Source of the DNA: Paramarasmius palmivorus
Taxonomy: Eukaryota; Basidiomycota; Agaricomycetes; Agaricales; Marasmiaceae
Direction of reading: 5' to 3'
DNA length: 64,000 nucleotides
Assembly (NCBI GenBank): GCA_037176845.1
Contig: JAYKXP010000045.1
Location: 364,266-428,265, forward strand
Part shown: positions 11,619 through 23,892 of the stretch, piece by piece
Layout of the letters: each line of letters opens with the position of its first letter
How positions within the stretch are numbered: the stretch's first letter is position 1
Notes under the pieces: generated by a model
Told to the model about the DNA's origin: nothing
Seen by the model: the letters and a program-made list of their open reading frames with translations, nothing else
The model's database searches: none
Position numbers and translations under genes: made by a program

Positions 11619-14600
11619 ATGAGTAACGTCGAGCTTAGGAAGCTGAGGTTGGTATTCCGCGAGGAAGAAGCCTATCGAAGGCTATTGGACCAAAGAGGAT
11701 CTTTAGCCCAGTCGCTATTAGATTGGTTACAACAGGTGAGAGCTGTCTCACTTGGTCTGCGATCAGCATCTAACGCATCTTGGGTCAGTTGATCGATGGC
11801 CCGGATATCCCGAACTATTTGCGCACTCATATATGCAAGACGATCCTACGTCTCTCGAATGGCTCTGATCTTCATCCAAGTTGTTTAACACTGCATAACG
11901 TGACTATGGTTGGTCAACATCCTGTCGACGTCGAAGGTGGTTTCGGTGATGTCTGGATGGGCAAGTTTGGAACGGACGAACGGGTCGTGTGTTTGAAAGT
12001 GGCTCGGGTGAATATGTCGGATATCAAGCGTCTTCTAAAAGTAAGTTGCCCCCTCGATTTCGCCTTATCTAACATAGCAATTCGCGACAATCTCATCTTC
12101 AGCCATTTGTACGCGAAGCAATTCTCTGGCGGCAGCTCAAACATCCGAATCTTCTTCCTTGTCTTGGGCTGTACTATCTCGACAACGCTAAAGAACGTAT
12201 CTGCTTGGTCTCTCCGTGGATGGAGAACAGAAATCTTGTCCAGTTCCTGCGAAATCGGCCACGGGAGTCTGTGAATCATGTTCAGCTGATGCATGACATA
12301 GCGAGTGGACTGTCGCACCTGCACGCCCTCAAGGTCATTCACGGCGATCTAAAAGGGGTATGTCATGACTACCGTCGACTCTTGACTCCCACTCAAACTA
12401 TTAACCGCACAGGCCAACATTCTTATAACACCATCTTCCCGGGCTTGCATCACCGATTTTGGGCTATCGCGCGTGGCGACTTCTCAACTCTTCAAGGTCA
12501 CGTCTACCAAACAACGGACAGGGACAGTCAGATGGTCTGCTCCTGAGCTTCACATGGGGAATTCTGCGACGACAAAGAGCGACATTTACTCATGCGGATG
12601 TGTTTATTATGAGGTAAGTGTCCTTATTACTGCATACAAGGTTTATGCTGAATGCACAATCAGATCATAACCGGCCGTCTCCCTTTCCATGAACTCGACA
12701 GTGATGGTGCCGTGTTATTGGCTATCATTACTGGGAAATCCCCGTCCAAGCCCGACAACTTCAAGGACCTAGCACCGACTGGAATCTGGTCGCTCATGGA
12801 GCGTTGCTGGGAACCTGAACCATTGCGACCCGAAGCAGAGGACTTACTTACAAATCTACGATCCATTGACTGCCAGATAGCTCCCACGGAGGACTGGGAT
12901 GATAGTCTTTTTACCGAGCTACGAAACAACGTCGACACGAGTTACCTACAGCACAACGAGGCACTCACGTTTTTGAAGACGATAGAGCTCGAGTGTCATA
13001 CTATGAGCTTCGAAGACCAGCTTCGAGCGCTTCAGCGCTTATTCCGTGATAGGGAAGCCTACCGAGAGCTATTGAGTCAAAGAGGTACCGTCGCGCAATC
13101 TTTGTTGGATTGGTTACAAAGGGTAAGCTACACTGCTATTATCACCGTTCGCGATAAGCATCTCAATTACTTAGTTGATCGATACCCCTGAACTTGCAAT
13201 CACTTTGCGCACTTCGATCTCTGTTACAATGCTTCGCCTCTCGAAAGTGTCTGATTTCTATCCGAGCCAACTCATTGTCAGGGGTGTGGTTAAGCCTGGA
13301 AAGGGTCCGGTCACCTCTGGGGGGTTTGCTGATATCTGGAAAGGGCGTCTTGGAGGAAAACAATTCGTATGTTTAAAAATACTCAGAACGCACTTTACGA
13401 GCGAGCGTTGGTTAAAGGTACGCGTCCCTTATGGAAATTAGTCACGGTGGTATCCATCTCATTAACAATAGGAATATCTACGCGAAGCGATTGTCTGGCG
13501 ACAGCTCAGACACCCAAATCTCCTTCCTTGTCTTGGAGTCTTCAATCTTGACGATTCTCAGGGGTTAGTTTCCCCATGGATGGAAAACGGAAATCTTGTT
13601 CAATTTCTAGAACATCGGCCATCATCAGAGTCGGTCGATCACGTTCAGTTAATGTACGATATAGCAAGCGGGCTCTCTCACCTCCATGCCTTGGATATCA
13701 TTCATGGCGATCTAAAAGGCGTACGCGAATGTTTGGTTACTTGGTAAATTGCACTGATATTTAATTTTCTAGTTAAACATCCTCATCACACCATCCTTCC
13801 GAGCTTGCATTGCAGATTTTGGATTGTCACAAGTGCTAGAAACTGAGCTCCTTAAAGATGAAACTACCCCGGAGCCGGAGGATGATAGTGGTTACCGTGG
13901 AACTGTAAGATGGACCGCTCCTGAAATTCTCGAGGGGCGGATGGCAACAAAGCAAAGTGATATATATTCCTGTGGATGCGTCTTCTATGAGGTGAGTGCA
14001 CTTTGGTGAAGCGGTGCCGGCACCGGGCAAGCTGACATTTAAGCACAATTTAGATTATCACGCAGCGTCGACCTTTCGAAGAGCTACGATCTGATGCGGC
14101 AGTATTATTTGCGATCGTGCGGGGAAAGCGTCCGAATAGGCCTAGTGACACGGTTATGCCACGGGAGGAGTTATGGTCACTGATGCAAAATTGTTGGACA
14201 CACGAACCGGCATTACGTCCTGCAGCAGGGCAGCTAGTTACCGCTTTGGAGGCCAACAGCAGAATCACACCTGCAGAAGACTGGGACTACGACATTTACA
14301 TCCAGGGGCACGACATTGTGGATCACCACGAACAATATACAGAGGCATTGGAGTTCTTGGAGACAGTCACTGTAGTGGGTCTCAGCCGCAGAGATCAAAC
14401 TCAGTCATTTGGCGACGATGGTAAGAGGCCACTAATTTGACGATACTAGCATTGTTAATAGGACTTTCTCTGTTCCAAAGGTGAACCGGTTACCCAAGAG
14501 CACAGCGACACACAGTCAGAAGAGATGCTTGCCTATCAGAGGACGGTGATGAATGAAGCGCAAAGGTTGAGGGGCAGCGCTCTGACGATATCCGAACGTG

Positions 14601-14701
14601 ATGCGTTGCTACAGAAAGAGGAGGAACTCTATTCACGAAAGGTAGATGAGATCAGGGCACAAAGGGAAAGTCTGAAGCGTGAAACTAGCCAGCCACAGTA
14701 A
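11619..14701 (+). CDS. Tandem protein kinase with two complete TKL-like kinase domains
   Basis: Ten exons (11619-11735, 11789-12040, 12103-12357, 12413-12613, 12664-13122, 13175-13417, 13472-13720, 13773-13991, 14054-14420, 14481-14701) join in frame to about 860 residues. Each half starts with the same roughly 40-residue helical module (LVFREEEAYRRLLDQRGSLA... and LFRDREAYRELLSQRGTVA...) ending in SLLDWLQ. A LIDxP segment and a kinase domain follow. Kinase 1 has GGFGDVW, VCLKVARV, HGDLKGANIL and TDFGLS. Kinase 2 has GGFADIW, VCLKILRT, HGDLKGLNIL and ADFGLS. Both therefore keep the beta3 Lys, the catalytic Asp and the DFG Asp. Exon 5 (12664-13122) runs without a break from the C-lobe of kinase 1 into the module of kinase 2, so the fusion is real and not two merged models. 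The tail (QRTVMNEAQRLRG...QKEEELYSRKVDEIRA) is a predicted coiled coil. Confidence 0.9.
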
Positions 14702-15790
14702 AGGGTTCCGATGAGTACATAGCCTGATATATTTTGGTTGAGAGAAGAATTCGTATACGGACTCCCCGATTTCGTAGTGATAATGGTGCACCTGCATAAT
14801 GATGCCTCTTCATCATGTAAGTATCAAGAATTGATTCGGGGTGGCGAAGAGTCTGTATGGTTTATCTATCTATCTATCCGCAGTTGGTTGAATTAAAAGT
14901 TCCGCGCAGCTCCGATTTTCTTTCTTCGGACTTTCTTCCTTCTTCCTTTCGCATGGACCACCACAATACTTTTGGAGACCAGCCATTCACCGACATCCAC
15001 TGCTGTCGACAGTAAACACACCGCTGGAGCGCCAAGCTATCACAAAGTCGGTGAAGGGGTCGAGCGAAGTGCAGAGTCGTTTTTAGGCCTCTGTTTCTGC
15101 CTCAATTTAGTTGCTCAGTTTTGGAAAGCTTTGGGGATATCGAATAAGAGCCAAGAGGCGGAAATGGTCGAAGCACCGCACCGAAAATTATCATAGGCTC
15201 GGGTTTCGGAGTCAGGTCAGAATGGGTTTTGTGACGTGGGTCCTACATCGTCTTGGAATAGGAATAGGTATGTTATCTCGTATAATATGCGAGTAGTGAG
15301 GTGACCAACTCATTCTCCTTGGCTTAGGATCCTGGTAACCTTTATGGAGCTCAGCTGCCGTTAACGAAGCCAGTCTTTGGAATATGACATCCTCAGATCA
15401 CTCACTTCACTCCCCGCGGGATTGAAAAATAGCCTCCAACACCTTGAAAATTCTGACTCAGTCTAATACATCCAACTCAACACTTCGCCTCTAAATTTGG
15501 GTGATCACACTTGTCAGTCGATGTCACTGCCACGCAGGCGTCGTCAACATACCCTTTTGAAACCCAGCAATCCTTTGTCGACTCCGACGTCCATGAAATC
15601 GGTCAGGTTCCAGCGACGTACACTTTCTTGCAAGACGGCCGAGCCCGGTTGGGCACTTGGTGTTGGGATTACTTCCATGGCCAGTCCCAGGTGTAGCATC
15701 CACTATGTTGTTCATGCAACTCAACTACCATGAACCGGGAGCCCGGATAGATGAATACCCAGATCCTCATCTACATACCAGGCTCGACTG
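14702..15790. other. Intergenic interval
   Basis: No gene recognised. There is a short tatc simple repeat at 14865-14880. Reading frames at 15497-15733 overlap one another and have no recognisable similarity. Confidence 0.4.
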
Positions 15791-15792
15791 GG

Positions 15793-15822
15793 ATGATCGT
15801 GATCATGGAACGTGAGTATAAA
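15793..15822 (+). promoter_or_regulatory. TATA box and conserved core promoter of GH16 copy 3
   Basis: TATAAA at 15817-15822, 66 nt before the ATG, preceded by atgatcgtgat and gtgagtata as in copy 1. Confidence 0.6.
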
Positions 15823-15882
15823 GAGCTTTTGTCATTATAGTCGGTCGCTCATTCTCTGCCCGGTTTAGCTCTCTTCCTTGAT

Positions 15883-17834
15883 ATGAGATCAACCTGGGCT
15901 CTCTTGTTCGGAGCTCTCTTTGCTCACTTCTACATGGCTTTCGGGCTATATGAGCCTGTGAGAGAGTACGCTGGTCCAGGTTTCTTTTCTGACTGGGACT
16001 ACTACGGGAGTATCGACAATACTACTTGGGGTGTGTACATTGCGAGCCACCAGGAGGTCGTACTGATGGCTCTCTAGGAAATGTTTCTTATGTCGACAGA
16101 AACACCGCAACAAGAGAGAAACTTACCTATGTGGATCCCTCCACTCGACACGCGATCATCCGAGTTGACAATACTACCAACATCGAGGCAGGTAGCTCGT
16201 CTGTTTACCGCAATTCCGTTAGTACATCGCCTCATTTCCAGATGGATTTTCACAAGTTGATCATCCATTTCAGGTCAAGATAACCTCGAAGGATGTGTAT
16301 CCTGTTGGAAGTTTAATCGTCATAGACGCTACCCACATCCCTTATGGCTGCTCCGTATGTCTTGATATCTTCATCTTTCAGTGGTTTCAACATCGATATC
16401 TGATCTGTTACTTCCAGGTTTGGCCTGCATTTCGGACACAGGGAACCGAGCTCGGGTGGCCACACGCCGGCGAGCTCGACCTCATAAAGGGAAACGGAAT
16501 GTCACCCAACAGCATGGTTATGCACAGCGATCCCGGTTGTGTGCAGTCCCCCAATGCGGATCAAGGCGGCAAAACGACTGTTGCGGACTGCAATAGCGAT
16601 GTAGGATGCAGTGTGGAGGAGACGAAGCCCAATAGCTACGGAGAACGTTTTGCGGAAGCTGGAGGGGGTGTATTCGCTCTGGGGATTGATCTTGAGGGGG
16701 TCTTCATGTGGTTTTGGAGCGTGAGTGTTCGCGCTTGATTTTGGTTTTCGTTGAGCTGATAGATTGTTCTATAGCGTCAGGATGTCCCGGGTTCTATAAC
16801 CCAAGCCGAATCCCATGTTGCTATAGATATCATGGATTGGGGAAAGCCCAGCGCAACATATCCCGCAGCTGGATGTGACATCGAGAGGTTCTTCAAGCCA
16901 CAAAAGCTAATCCTAGACATCACTCTCTGCGGTCAATGGTGAGCGTTACTATACGGTTTCCGGAGGGTTGTCAGCCTAACCTTCGTTCTTTCAGGGCAGA
17001 TATACCTGAGGTGTATGTTGAAACATGTCCTGGTGAATGCATCGTACGCATCCTTGTCCGGATTTGTATATTTTGCCATGCTGACGATGCCCCTCATAGT
17101 CGAACGTATTGGGAAACGGAAGCAACTATGCGACAGCATACTGGGAGATATCATATATCCGGTCCTTCAAGTCCCGCAAGGAAGCGGAACCGATGTCATT
17201 CGACCACGCTTCTTCGTGGTTTCCCTTCCGGCTTCCAGCGCAAATTTCAATGTTCAATCCAACTGCTCTTCACACCCTGACGGGCCGGACCTCGGAATCG
17301 TTGGCTGTACCAACTATCGCCTCTACTAAATCGACGTTCGCCCTGAGCACTGGCGCAGAAGTCTCCGCCACGGATACCAGCCTGACTGTTCTTCATACGT
17401 TGTCTGACTTTGTCCTGACCGTACCAATACCAGTCAGTAGCCAAACTGACGAGCAAGACGACTTCCCTGCTTCGAACATCGTGTATTCCTGGGCATTTAT
17501 TCCCGATCCCACCTTCCCATTCTCTCCCTTGGGAGTTCCGACTCCCGCATGTGGTTCATCTGCTATCCTAGCAGCAAGTGTAGACTTGCACTCCGGCACA
17601 AAAGCGAGTCTACCTGTCATTCACACATCGTCGGACCTTGTGTTAACCGTACCGATTCCGGTCAATGTTACCCTCGGCGGTTCTAGTTTGACGAGTTCGG
17701 TGGCCATTACATCTAGTACAGGTCAGGTTGCAAGCACCGATCTGGCATCTGGGTCTGTTACAGTTTACTCAAATTCTGTTTCTGTGACTGGTGTTCATTT
17801 TCTGGTCCTTGTATCGCTATTTATATTGGGATAG
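15883..17834 (+). CDS. GH16-like GPI-anchored glucanase homologue, copy 3 (acid/base Glu replaced by Lys)
   Basis: Seven exons (15883-16030, 16078-16217, 16274-16354, 16418-16720, 16775-16938, 16995-17043, 17100-17834) join in frame to about 539 residues. The order is signal peptide, LYEPVREYAGPGFFSDWDYY, GH16 domain, Ser/Thr-rich stalk and hydrophobic tail (VTGVHFLVLVSLFILG). The active-site segment is GELDLIKG: nucleophile Glu142 and Asp144 are kept, but the acid/base position is Lys147 (codon AAA, against GAG in copy 4). HSDPGC and the TCPGEC cysteines are intact, so the fold looks maintained. The open frame suggests selection for a non-catalytic role such as glucan binding; this is inference. 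Confidence 0.9.
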
Positions 17835-19840
17835 ATACAACTCGTAGGCCATACACTCTCCTTAGAACACTCATTCTCTCGGTCATCCTTTGAATCTGTA
17901 GTAAATTATTATTGGTTAGACGCGTTTGTGTATATGTAAGGGTGTGGCCTGGTTAGCCGAGAGTTCTCGATGAAGGCCAGGCATATCAGCGATCGAAATT
18001 ACAGAGTGGTCGTTGCCGTAAATGGGTTTCTCCTTCTACTCTTCCTTCCATGGTCTGTTGAGCCGCTATCAACGCAACTCGTTATCTTCCACTTTGGATC
18101 CAAATCCCTTTCCAACGACTCGTTGGGCTGCATCATACAAATTGCCGGTCGGTTTGCAGGTCAAGGGTATTATGAGGGTACGTGCTTTTCGCTCGCTTCA
18201 GGTTGTGCACTCAACATCCCACAGGATCCTTCGTCCTCATACACACCCAGGCCCCCAAATCACTGCCACCCTCATCCTTGAAAATGTTCAAAATCTACAG
18301 ACTGCCACCAAGACGTTCTTGGGCTACGTGCAGTACCGAAAACACCCCCAGCATCCCTCAAATACCCGTCGTTTGGTCATCTGCCACATTGATCCATGTC
18401 ATCGACAACGCAAACGCCTGTCCGGCGATGTGTCACCTTTCCCTTTCCTTTCCCTCTACCGGCTCTTCAAAATTCAGAGTCCTGGTATTGATGACACGTT
18501 CGCGCTCATGCACCATGATAGGAGGACCGAAGGAAACGAAAGGAGCTGCGAGGAAAATACCGCTTCCCTGTTCCATTCTGGGAGTTTGGGTGCTTGGGAT
18601 TATGCGCTGGGTTCTCTAACCCCGGCATCGATGCTTCCCTCGACACTACACTTCTTCACCCGCTATCAGAACCATAGCCCGAACGTGGCAAGGCCATCGT
18701 TGCTGCGTTTTGTTGTCTCTTCGTCTCATCGAGATACCGAGTTGGGCTATAAGAGGTGTGGGATACCCGCTCTATGGTGTTTGGGAGCTTGGGAATGGAA
18801 TTGACGAGGTGACGGTAACCATCACTTCCGTTTGCAACACGCCTGCGTAGACCATTTCAGGAGGTACCAGCTTGCATGTGCGGTCACCGCCATCCTCTCA
18901 GCCGGCGAGCCCGGTACTCCGAAGGTTGGGTTTGCTTGCCTCGTGGTTCCCGAATCCTCCATGACGAATTGCAGGAAGCCGTAATCATTGGCAGACGATA
19001 TTGCTCCACTACGTACGGCGCAGCTGGTTGGTGTCCGTGATGTGGGATGTGGAGTAGGAGGTGTAAAAAGTGTTTAGGAACGAGGCGGTTTGGCTCGCCG
19101 ATGCTGTTGCGGTCTGCTCTTCGACAACAACCCGACACATCACACGTGTCTCTTTAGGCAGCTTCTGTCTTTGCTGTTGTCGGCACAGCAACAACTCATC
19201 TGCTGCGCACATCACACAAATAACATCACCACTACACGAATCGTCTTCTCTGAGTGCATTGGGGCTACTGTTCCCGGCACGGAATGTCAACTTCGCTCGT
19301 GATATCCTTCGATATATCATTCCTATCGTCATCATCGTTCATTGCCAGCACGAAGATATGCCTACCCCGTCACAGCCCATGGTTATTGGAGGTGTTCCCA
19401 GAGCTCGGGAGTGAGGAAAGGCCTCGGGAATGGGATGTATCAAGACTACGCCGGCTTTATTGCGCTCTACCACTGTACTCCAACATCAATGCATCCGAAG
19501 CCTTACGAGTGCATATTCCCATAGGCTCACTACCTGTTACCGATTCAACATCGTGATTACGCATCGTGCCCTTGAGCGAGGCAACACTTCCGGCAATCAT
19601 GATCTCGGTCTGGGAGTTTGAATGAGTCCAGTAGTGGGCTCATGGGGATTGAACGCGAACCTGGATATTACTGGCTCTCGGACACGACCCCCAATTGAAT
19701 GACTACCATACCTGCTATTCCTAAAGCTATGCGCTAGTCATCGCTCGTGTTTGGGTTCACCCAATCTAATTCCCAGCGATGATCACCTCAAACTGATCTG
19801 AACGAGCAGTTTGGGATGCTAATATGCATCAGATGATTGT
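17835..19840. other. Intergenic interval between GH16 copies 3 and 4
   Basis: Long overlapping frames exist (up to 260 codons at 18022-18804), but two frames are open over the same bases and neither has a convincing start, splice pattern or family match. A short segment around 18395 (LIHVIDNA) faintly recalls the end of a fasciclin domain and could be gene debris. Around 19075-19120 there is similarity to 1575-1635. Confidence 0.4.
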
Positions 19841-19864
19841 AACCACGAAGAGTGAGTATATAAA
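19833..19864 (+). promoter_or_regulatory. TATA box and conserved core promoter of GH16 copy 4
   Basis: TATATAAA at 19857-19864, 51-58 nt before the ATG. It is preceded by gattgtaaccacgaa and gtgagta, shared with copy 1. Confidence 0.65.
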
Positions 19865-19914
19865 GCCCTCGCATCATAATTGGCTGTTTATTCTCTTTCC
19901 AGTCCTCCCTCAAT

Positions 19915-21874
19915 ATGAAATCAACCTACGCTCTTTTCTTCAAGGTTCTCCTTTTCGCTGAAGCCTGCGCGGCTCTTCGAGTATATGAACCTGTGCGGGA
20001 GTATGCTGGGTCGGGCTTCTTCTCTGAGTGGGATTACTACGGGAACATTGACGATACTACCTGGGGTGCGTTCATGTCATGCATTGCGCTACCAAACACT
20101 TATGCTAACGAATATCTATGTAGGTAACGTTTACTATGTTGACAGACAAACCGGCACTCGAGATGAGCTTACCTTTGTTGACCCTTCAACTGGACACGCT
20201 ATCATTCGAGTCGACAATACCACCAACATCGAGGCAGATAGTTCGTCTATTCACCGTAATTCTGTGAGTACACCTTCTCGTTTCTATCCATCCGGATTTA
20301 GAGCTGAATATGATATCAGGTCAAGATCACATCGAAAGATGCATACCCTATTGGAAGCTTGATCATCATAGACGCCGTTCATATTCCTTATGGTTGCTCT
20401 GTACGTCTTTTGATCTCTTTTTCAATAGCGTCACCATCTGATACATTACCTCTAGGTATGGCCCGCTTTTTGGACGCTGGGAACCGAGCTCGGATGGCCA
20501 CATGCCGGTGAGCTCGATCTCATCGAGGGCATCAACGGAATGACGGCCAACAATATGGTGATGCACACCGATCCTGGTTGTGTGCAGTCTCCCGGCGTTG
20601 ATCAGGGAGGCAAAACGCTTGCTACGGACTGTAACAGCGACGTAGGCTGCAAGGTCGAGGAAACGAAGTCTGACAGCTACGGAGAAGGGTTTGCGAAGGC
20701 CAGAGGGGGCGTGTTTACTCTCAAGATTGATGTTGAAGGGGTGTTTATGTGGTTCTGGAATGTAGGTGTTGGCATTTGATACTATGTACCTTTCATCGGA
20801 CTCAGAGCTCGCCTCTCAGCGTGGTGACATCCCAGCCTCTATATCCCAAGCCGAGTCCCACTCTGTCATGGATACCTCGGATTGGGGAAAGCCCAGCGCG
20901 GCGTATCCCACAGCTGGATGTGACATTGAGAGGTTCTTCAAGCCACAGAAGTTAATCCTAGACATCACTCTCTGTGGTCAATGGTGAGCATTACTCTACG
21001 GTCTGTGGCTTATACTTAAACGTTCTTTCAGGGCAGGTATTCCTGAGGTATATGCTGAAACGTGTCCTGGAGAGTGCATAGTATGTACTATCCCTTCTAT
21101 TTGACTACTTTGGGACGCTGATCATTCTTCTAGTCGAATGTATCCGGAGATGGAAGTAACTATGCGACAGCATATTGGGAGATATCGTACATCCGAACCT
21201 ATATACTGAAGGCGGGGTCAAAACCGATGTCAACGGGCGCGAATTCCTCGACCGCTAGTGTTATTGTTGAGGGTAATACGACAATAAACATCTCCGATAC
21301 TAGCTCCACTTCCGACATCGCAGTCGCCTTGGTCGCTGACCGGGACTTGTTCGGCGGCGCAACAGCACCTTTTACCCACATCATGTTCACCACTCACGGA
21401 GAACCTATTCCGACATCTACTACCGAGTCGACGGCAAGCTTTGGAGGATTTGCCACGGATACAAGCCCGACTGTCATCCATACATCGTCCTTTGTTGCCT
21501 TGACCATACCAATCACGATCGATATGACTCTTGGTGGAGATATTTCAGTGACCACACTGAATACGTCGGGCATAAATCACAGTCCAAGTACTACTTCAAT
21601 CACCGTACCTTCAGTAGCTAGCAGTGTTGAGACGTCTAACATAGTGAATGTGATTCCATCTGGGTCGCAGCCAGCTTTGGCGTCATCTGCTTCTTATTTT
21701 CTAGATACCATTCCTGCTTCAGTAGCTCGTACTGTTGAGATGTCCAGCGTGGTTGGTGCGACTCCATCTGGGCCGCAGCCAACTTCGGCTTCGTCCGCTT
21801 CTGCTCTTCTAGATGCCATTCCTATGACAGGCGGTTATTTTCTCGTCCTTCAAGCAGTATTGTTATTGTGGTAA
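19915..21874 (+). CDS. GH16 endo-beta-1,3(4)-glucanase-like protein, GPI-anchored, copy 4 (intact active site)
   Basis: Seven exons (19915-20065, 20124-20263, 20320-20400, 20456-20761, 20820-20983, 21032-21080, 21134-21874) join in frame to about 543 residues. A signal peptide ends near ACAALRV. The GH16 domain runs from YEPVREYAGSGFFSEWDYY to AYWEISYIRTY. The catalytic segment GELDLIEG has Glu143, Asp145 and Glu148 all in place; this is the only copy in the window with the full E-x-D-x-x-E motif. A Ser/Thr-rich stalk and a hydrophobic tail (FLVLQAVLLLW) suggest a GPI anchor. The expected role is hydrolysis or remodelling of beta-glucan at the wall, in the extracellular space; the exact substrate cannot be read from sequence. 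It is very close to copy 5, sharing most of exons 1, 3, 4 and 5. Confidence 0.93.
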
Positions 21875-23820
21875 ATACAGTAACATACCAGTAATGATAC
21901 CGTGTTGAAGATATCGTAGCGAGGGGGTACAGTTTCGGGTCCCTTTGCTCCTTTTCACGCCCAATTATCAGCGAACTCCTGCGGTGTCCCATATCAAGTC
22001 TTGACACAAGACTACCCACTGGCGGTACTCCTCGTTCATCCATTCGGCGCCAATGACAATGCCACCAATATCCGATTCCTCCAGGCTTTTGCAGCATCGA
22101 AATGGCTATTCAAGATACCCATGGTACATGTTAGGGAACGCTGGGGGTGAGAGCCGTTTTGCTGGCGGATGTACAAAAGACGGGAAGATGAAGTTGAACG
22201 CCGGGAACGGTATCGGATGGATAGGTCAGTATGGTGACGCATAGAGCACATGACCGCGGCATTTGCTGCGGCAGGTCAAATTTCAGACCCCGAATCTCGC
22301 CTTCCCAGCTGCAGGAACCCAAGATACGGATTATTTCGTCGCAAAGGATGTTCCTTCCTCCATCGATACTCAAACACTGAAAATAGCAATTCGTCCTAGT
22401 TGGCTTGCGGCCTACTCTACAACACAAAATATGTCCCCGTCTTTTTCGATTTCACGCGAGTAAAACTCCTTCCTTGGGAATGTAAATACAGAACTAGGGA
22501 CTGGGTTGCGGGTTGCACGATGTTTGGTGGCTGAGGAAAAGCTCGGATTTGGGTTTCCAAGCGACAAGCATCGCGTTCTTGGGCAGAAGTAGGGTGAGAC
22601 ATTCTTTCGGTACGTTCTTCTCGTTGAACAGCTATCTGTGCTGTGTTTGCTCATCATAGAATCAGATTACATTTTCCTTACCTACCTCCGGATCCTAGAA
22701 CTTTAGCCCGCCTCTAGCCTCGACCACTCACTGTCATATACACTTTTCTTTCATCCACACAAACATCCCATCCATCCTGTCGTTTCTCGGACTCACCATT
22801 CTGAGCTGTCCGACTTCCATGCTTGCACAATGTTCGGGTCGGTTTGCTCTCGCCGGCGTCCAGACAGAAGACGGAGAAGGTCGAAGGTGGACTTGTGTCG
22901 GGTCGAGCTCATAGGGCGAGGGTTCGGACTAGCAGGCTTCAACGCACAACATTCCTCTCCATGCCAAGCCGAAGGTCTTACATTCTGCACCCTCACTCCG
23001 CTACGAAAGTTGACCCCAGTGGTAACTCGTCCTGGCCTTCATGTCGACATGATCTATTTACTCATAACCTACTACAGCAGTATCTCCGTTATCGACAACA
23101 CCCCCAGTACTATCACTATGGATAACAGGAGAGCACATCTTTGCGAGTCATCCACAACGCTCCTCCGATGCTCAGCAGCATCATACGATGTATACGCGCC
23201 ACCCAGACCTTACAGAGGTCAATATACGCCTTCATCCATTCATAACATGCGCCAATACCTGTCGCAGAGAATCTCATCCTCTAGCCGGGCGGTCTTGACT
23301 TCCCGCATAGCAGGTTCGTCAATGCATCCGGGTACCTGTGTGAAAGTCCTAATTCAAATTCCCGTAGACTCTGATTTCTCTGCATGACGCTTGCGTCATG
23401 AAGTCGAGTACCGCGTTTTGTAGCCACTACACCACCTTATCCTCAAAGGCCTGGGCCCTGCAGGCAGCGCGAGTGGCTGTTCTGCACAGCTTGATAGCGT
23501 CAGTGACGCACACTCCGTAGCCGCAGTGATGGTCTTACTAGGCCTTACATACACACAATGTCGTCCTGGGCTCGCAGCGATCACCGTGCCCCCTAGATCC
23601 CTTGCTGAAATGGATTCGAGCGACGAGAACAATATTGATCTGGTCAAGCCGTATGAGGCACCTAGTGTGAACACATCTGTGCCGAATTGGGTCCTACCGG
23701 GGCTCTGTCTCAGCTCAACTGAGTTGGCCGGTAATTTATGCACATCACTCGTGTTTGTCCAGCAAAAGATCAAGCTGCGCTGATCTCTTTCGGAATACCG
23801 AGCAAACGGTTGTAACGAAA
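21875..23820. other. Intergenic interval between GH16 copies 4 and 5
   Basis: No supportable gene. Several frames of 60-185 codons overlap on both strands. A minus-strand frame near 22340 contains LSIDGG, but no further patatin or phospholipase landmarks follow, so I do not call it. Confidence 0.4.
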
Positions 23821-23824
23821 AAGT

Positions 23825-23835
23825 GTGAGTATATA
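23825..23835 (+). promoter_or_regulatory. TATA box of GH16 copy 5
   Basis: TATATA at 23830-23835 within gtgagtatata, 63 nt before the ATG; same position and context as in the other copies. Confidence 0.6.
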
Positions 23836-23892
23836 GATCCCTTATTATCTCAATCAAACACTCATTCTTTTATCCCAGCTCTTTTCTTCTAC

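Noticed and set aside
18022..18804. 260-codon open frame, with a faint fasciclin-like LIHVIDNA in an overlapping frame
   Set aside because: Two frames are open over the same bases, there is no consistent start, splice pattern or domain order, and one short motif is not enough to call a fasciclin gene.
22131..22427. Minus-strand frame with LSIDGG resembling a patatin nucleotide/oxyanion motif
   Set aside because: No GxSxG or downstream patatin motif follows and the frame is short; probably coincidence.
23755..23892. Longer N-terminus for GH16 copy 5 (in-frame upstream ATG)
   Set aside because: The frame runs through the TATA box, and the other copies all start at the signal peptide ATG; 23893 is preferred.
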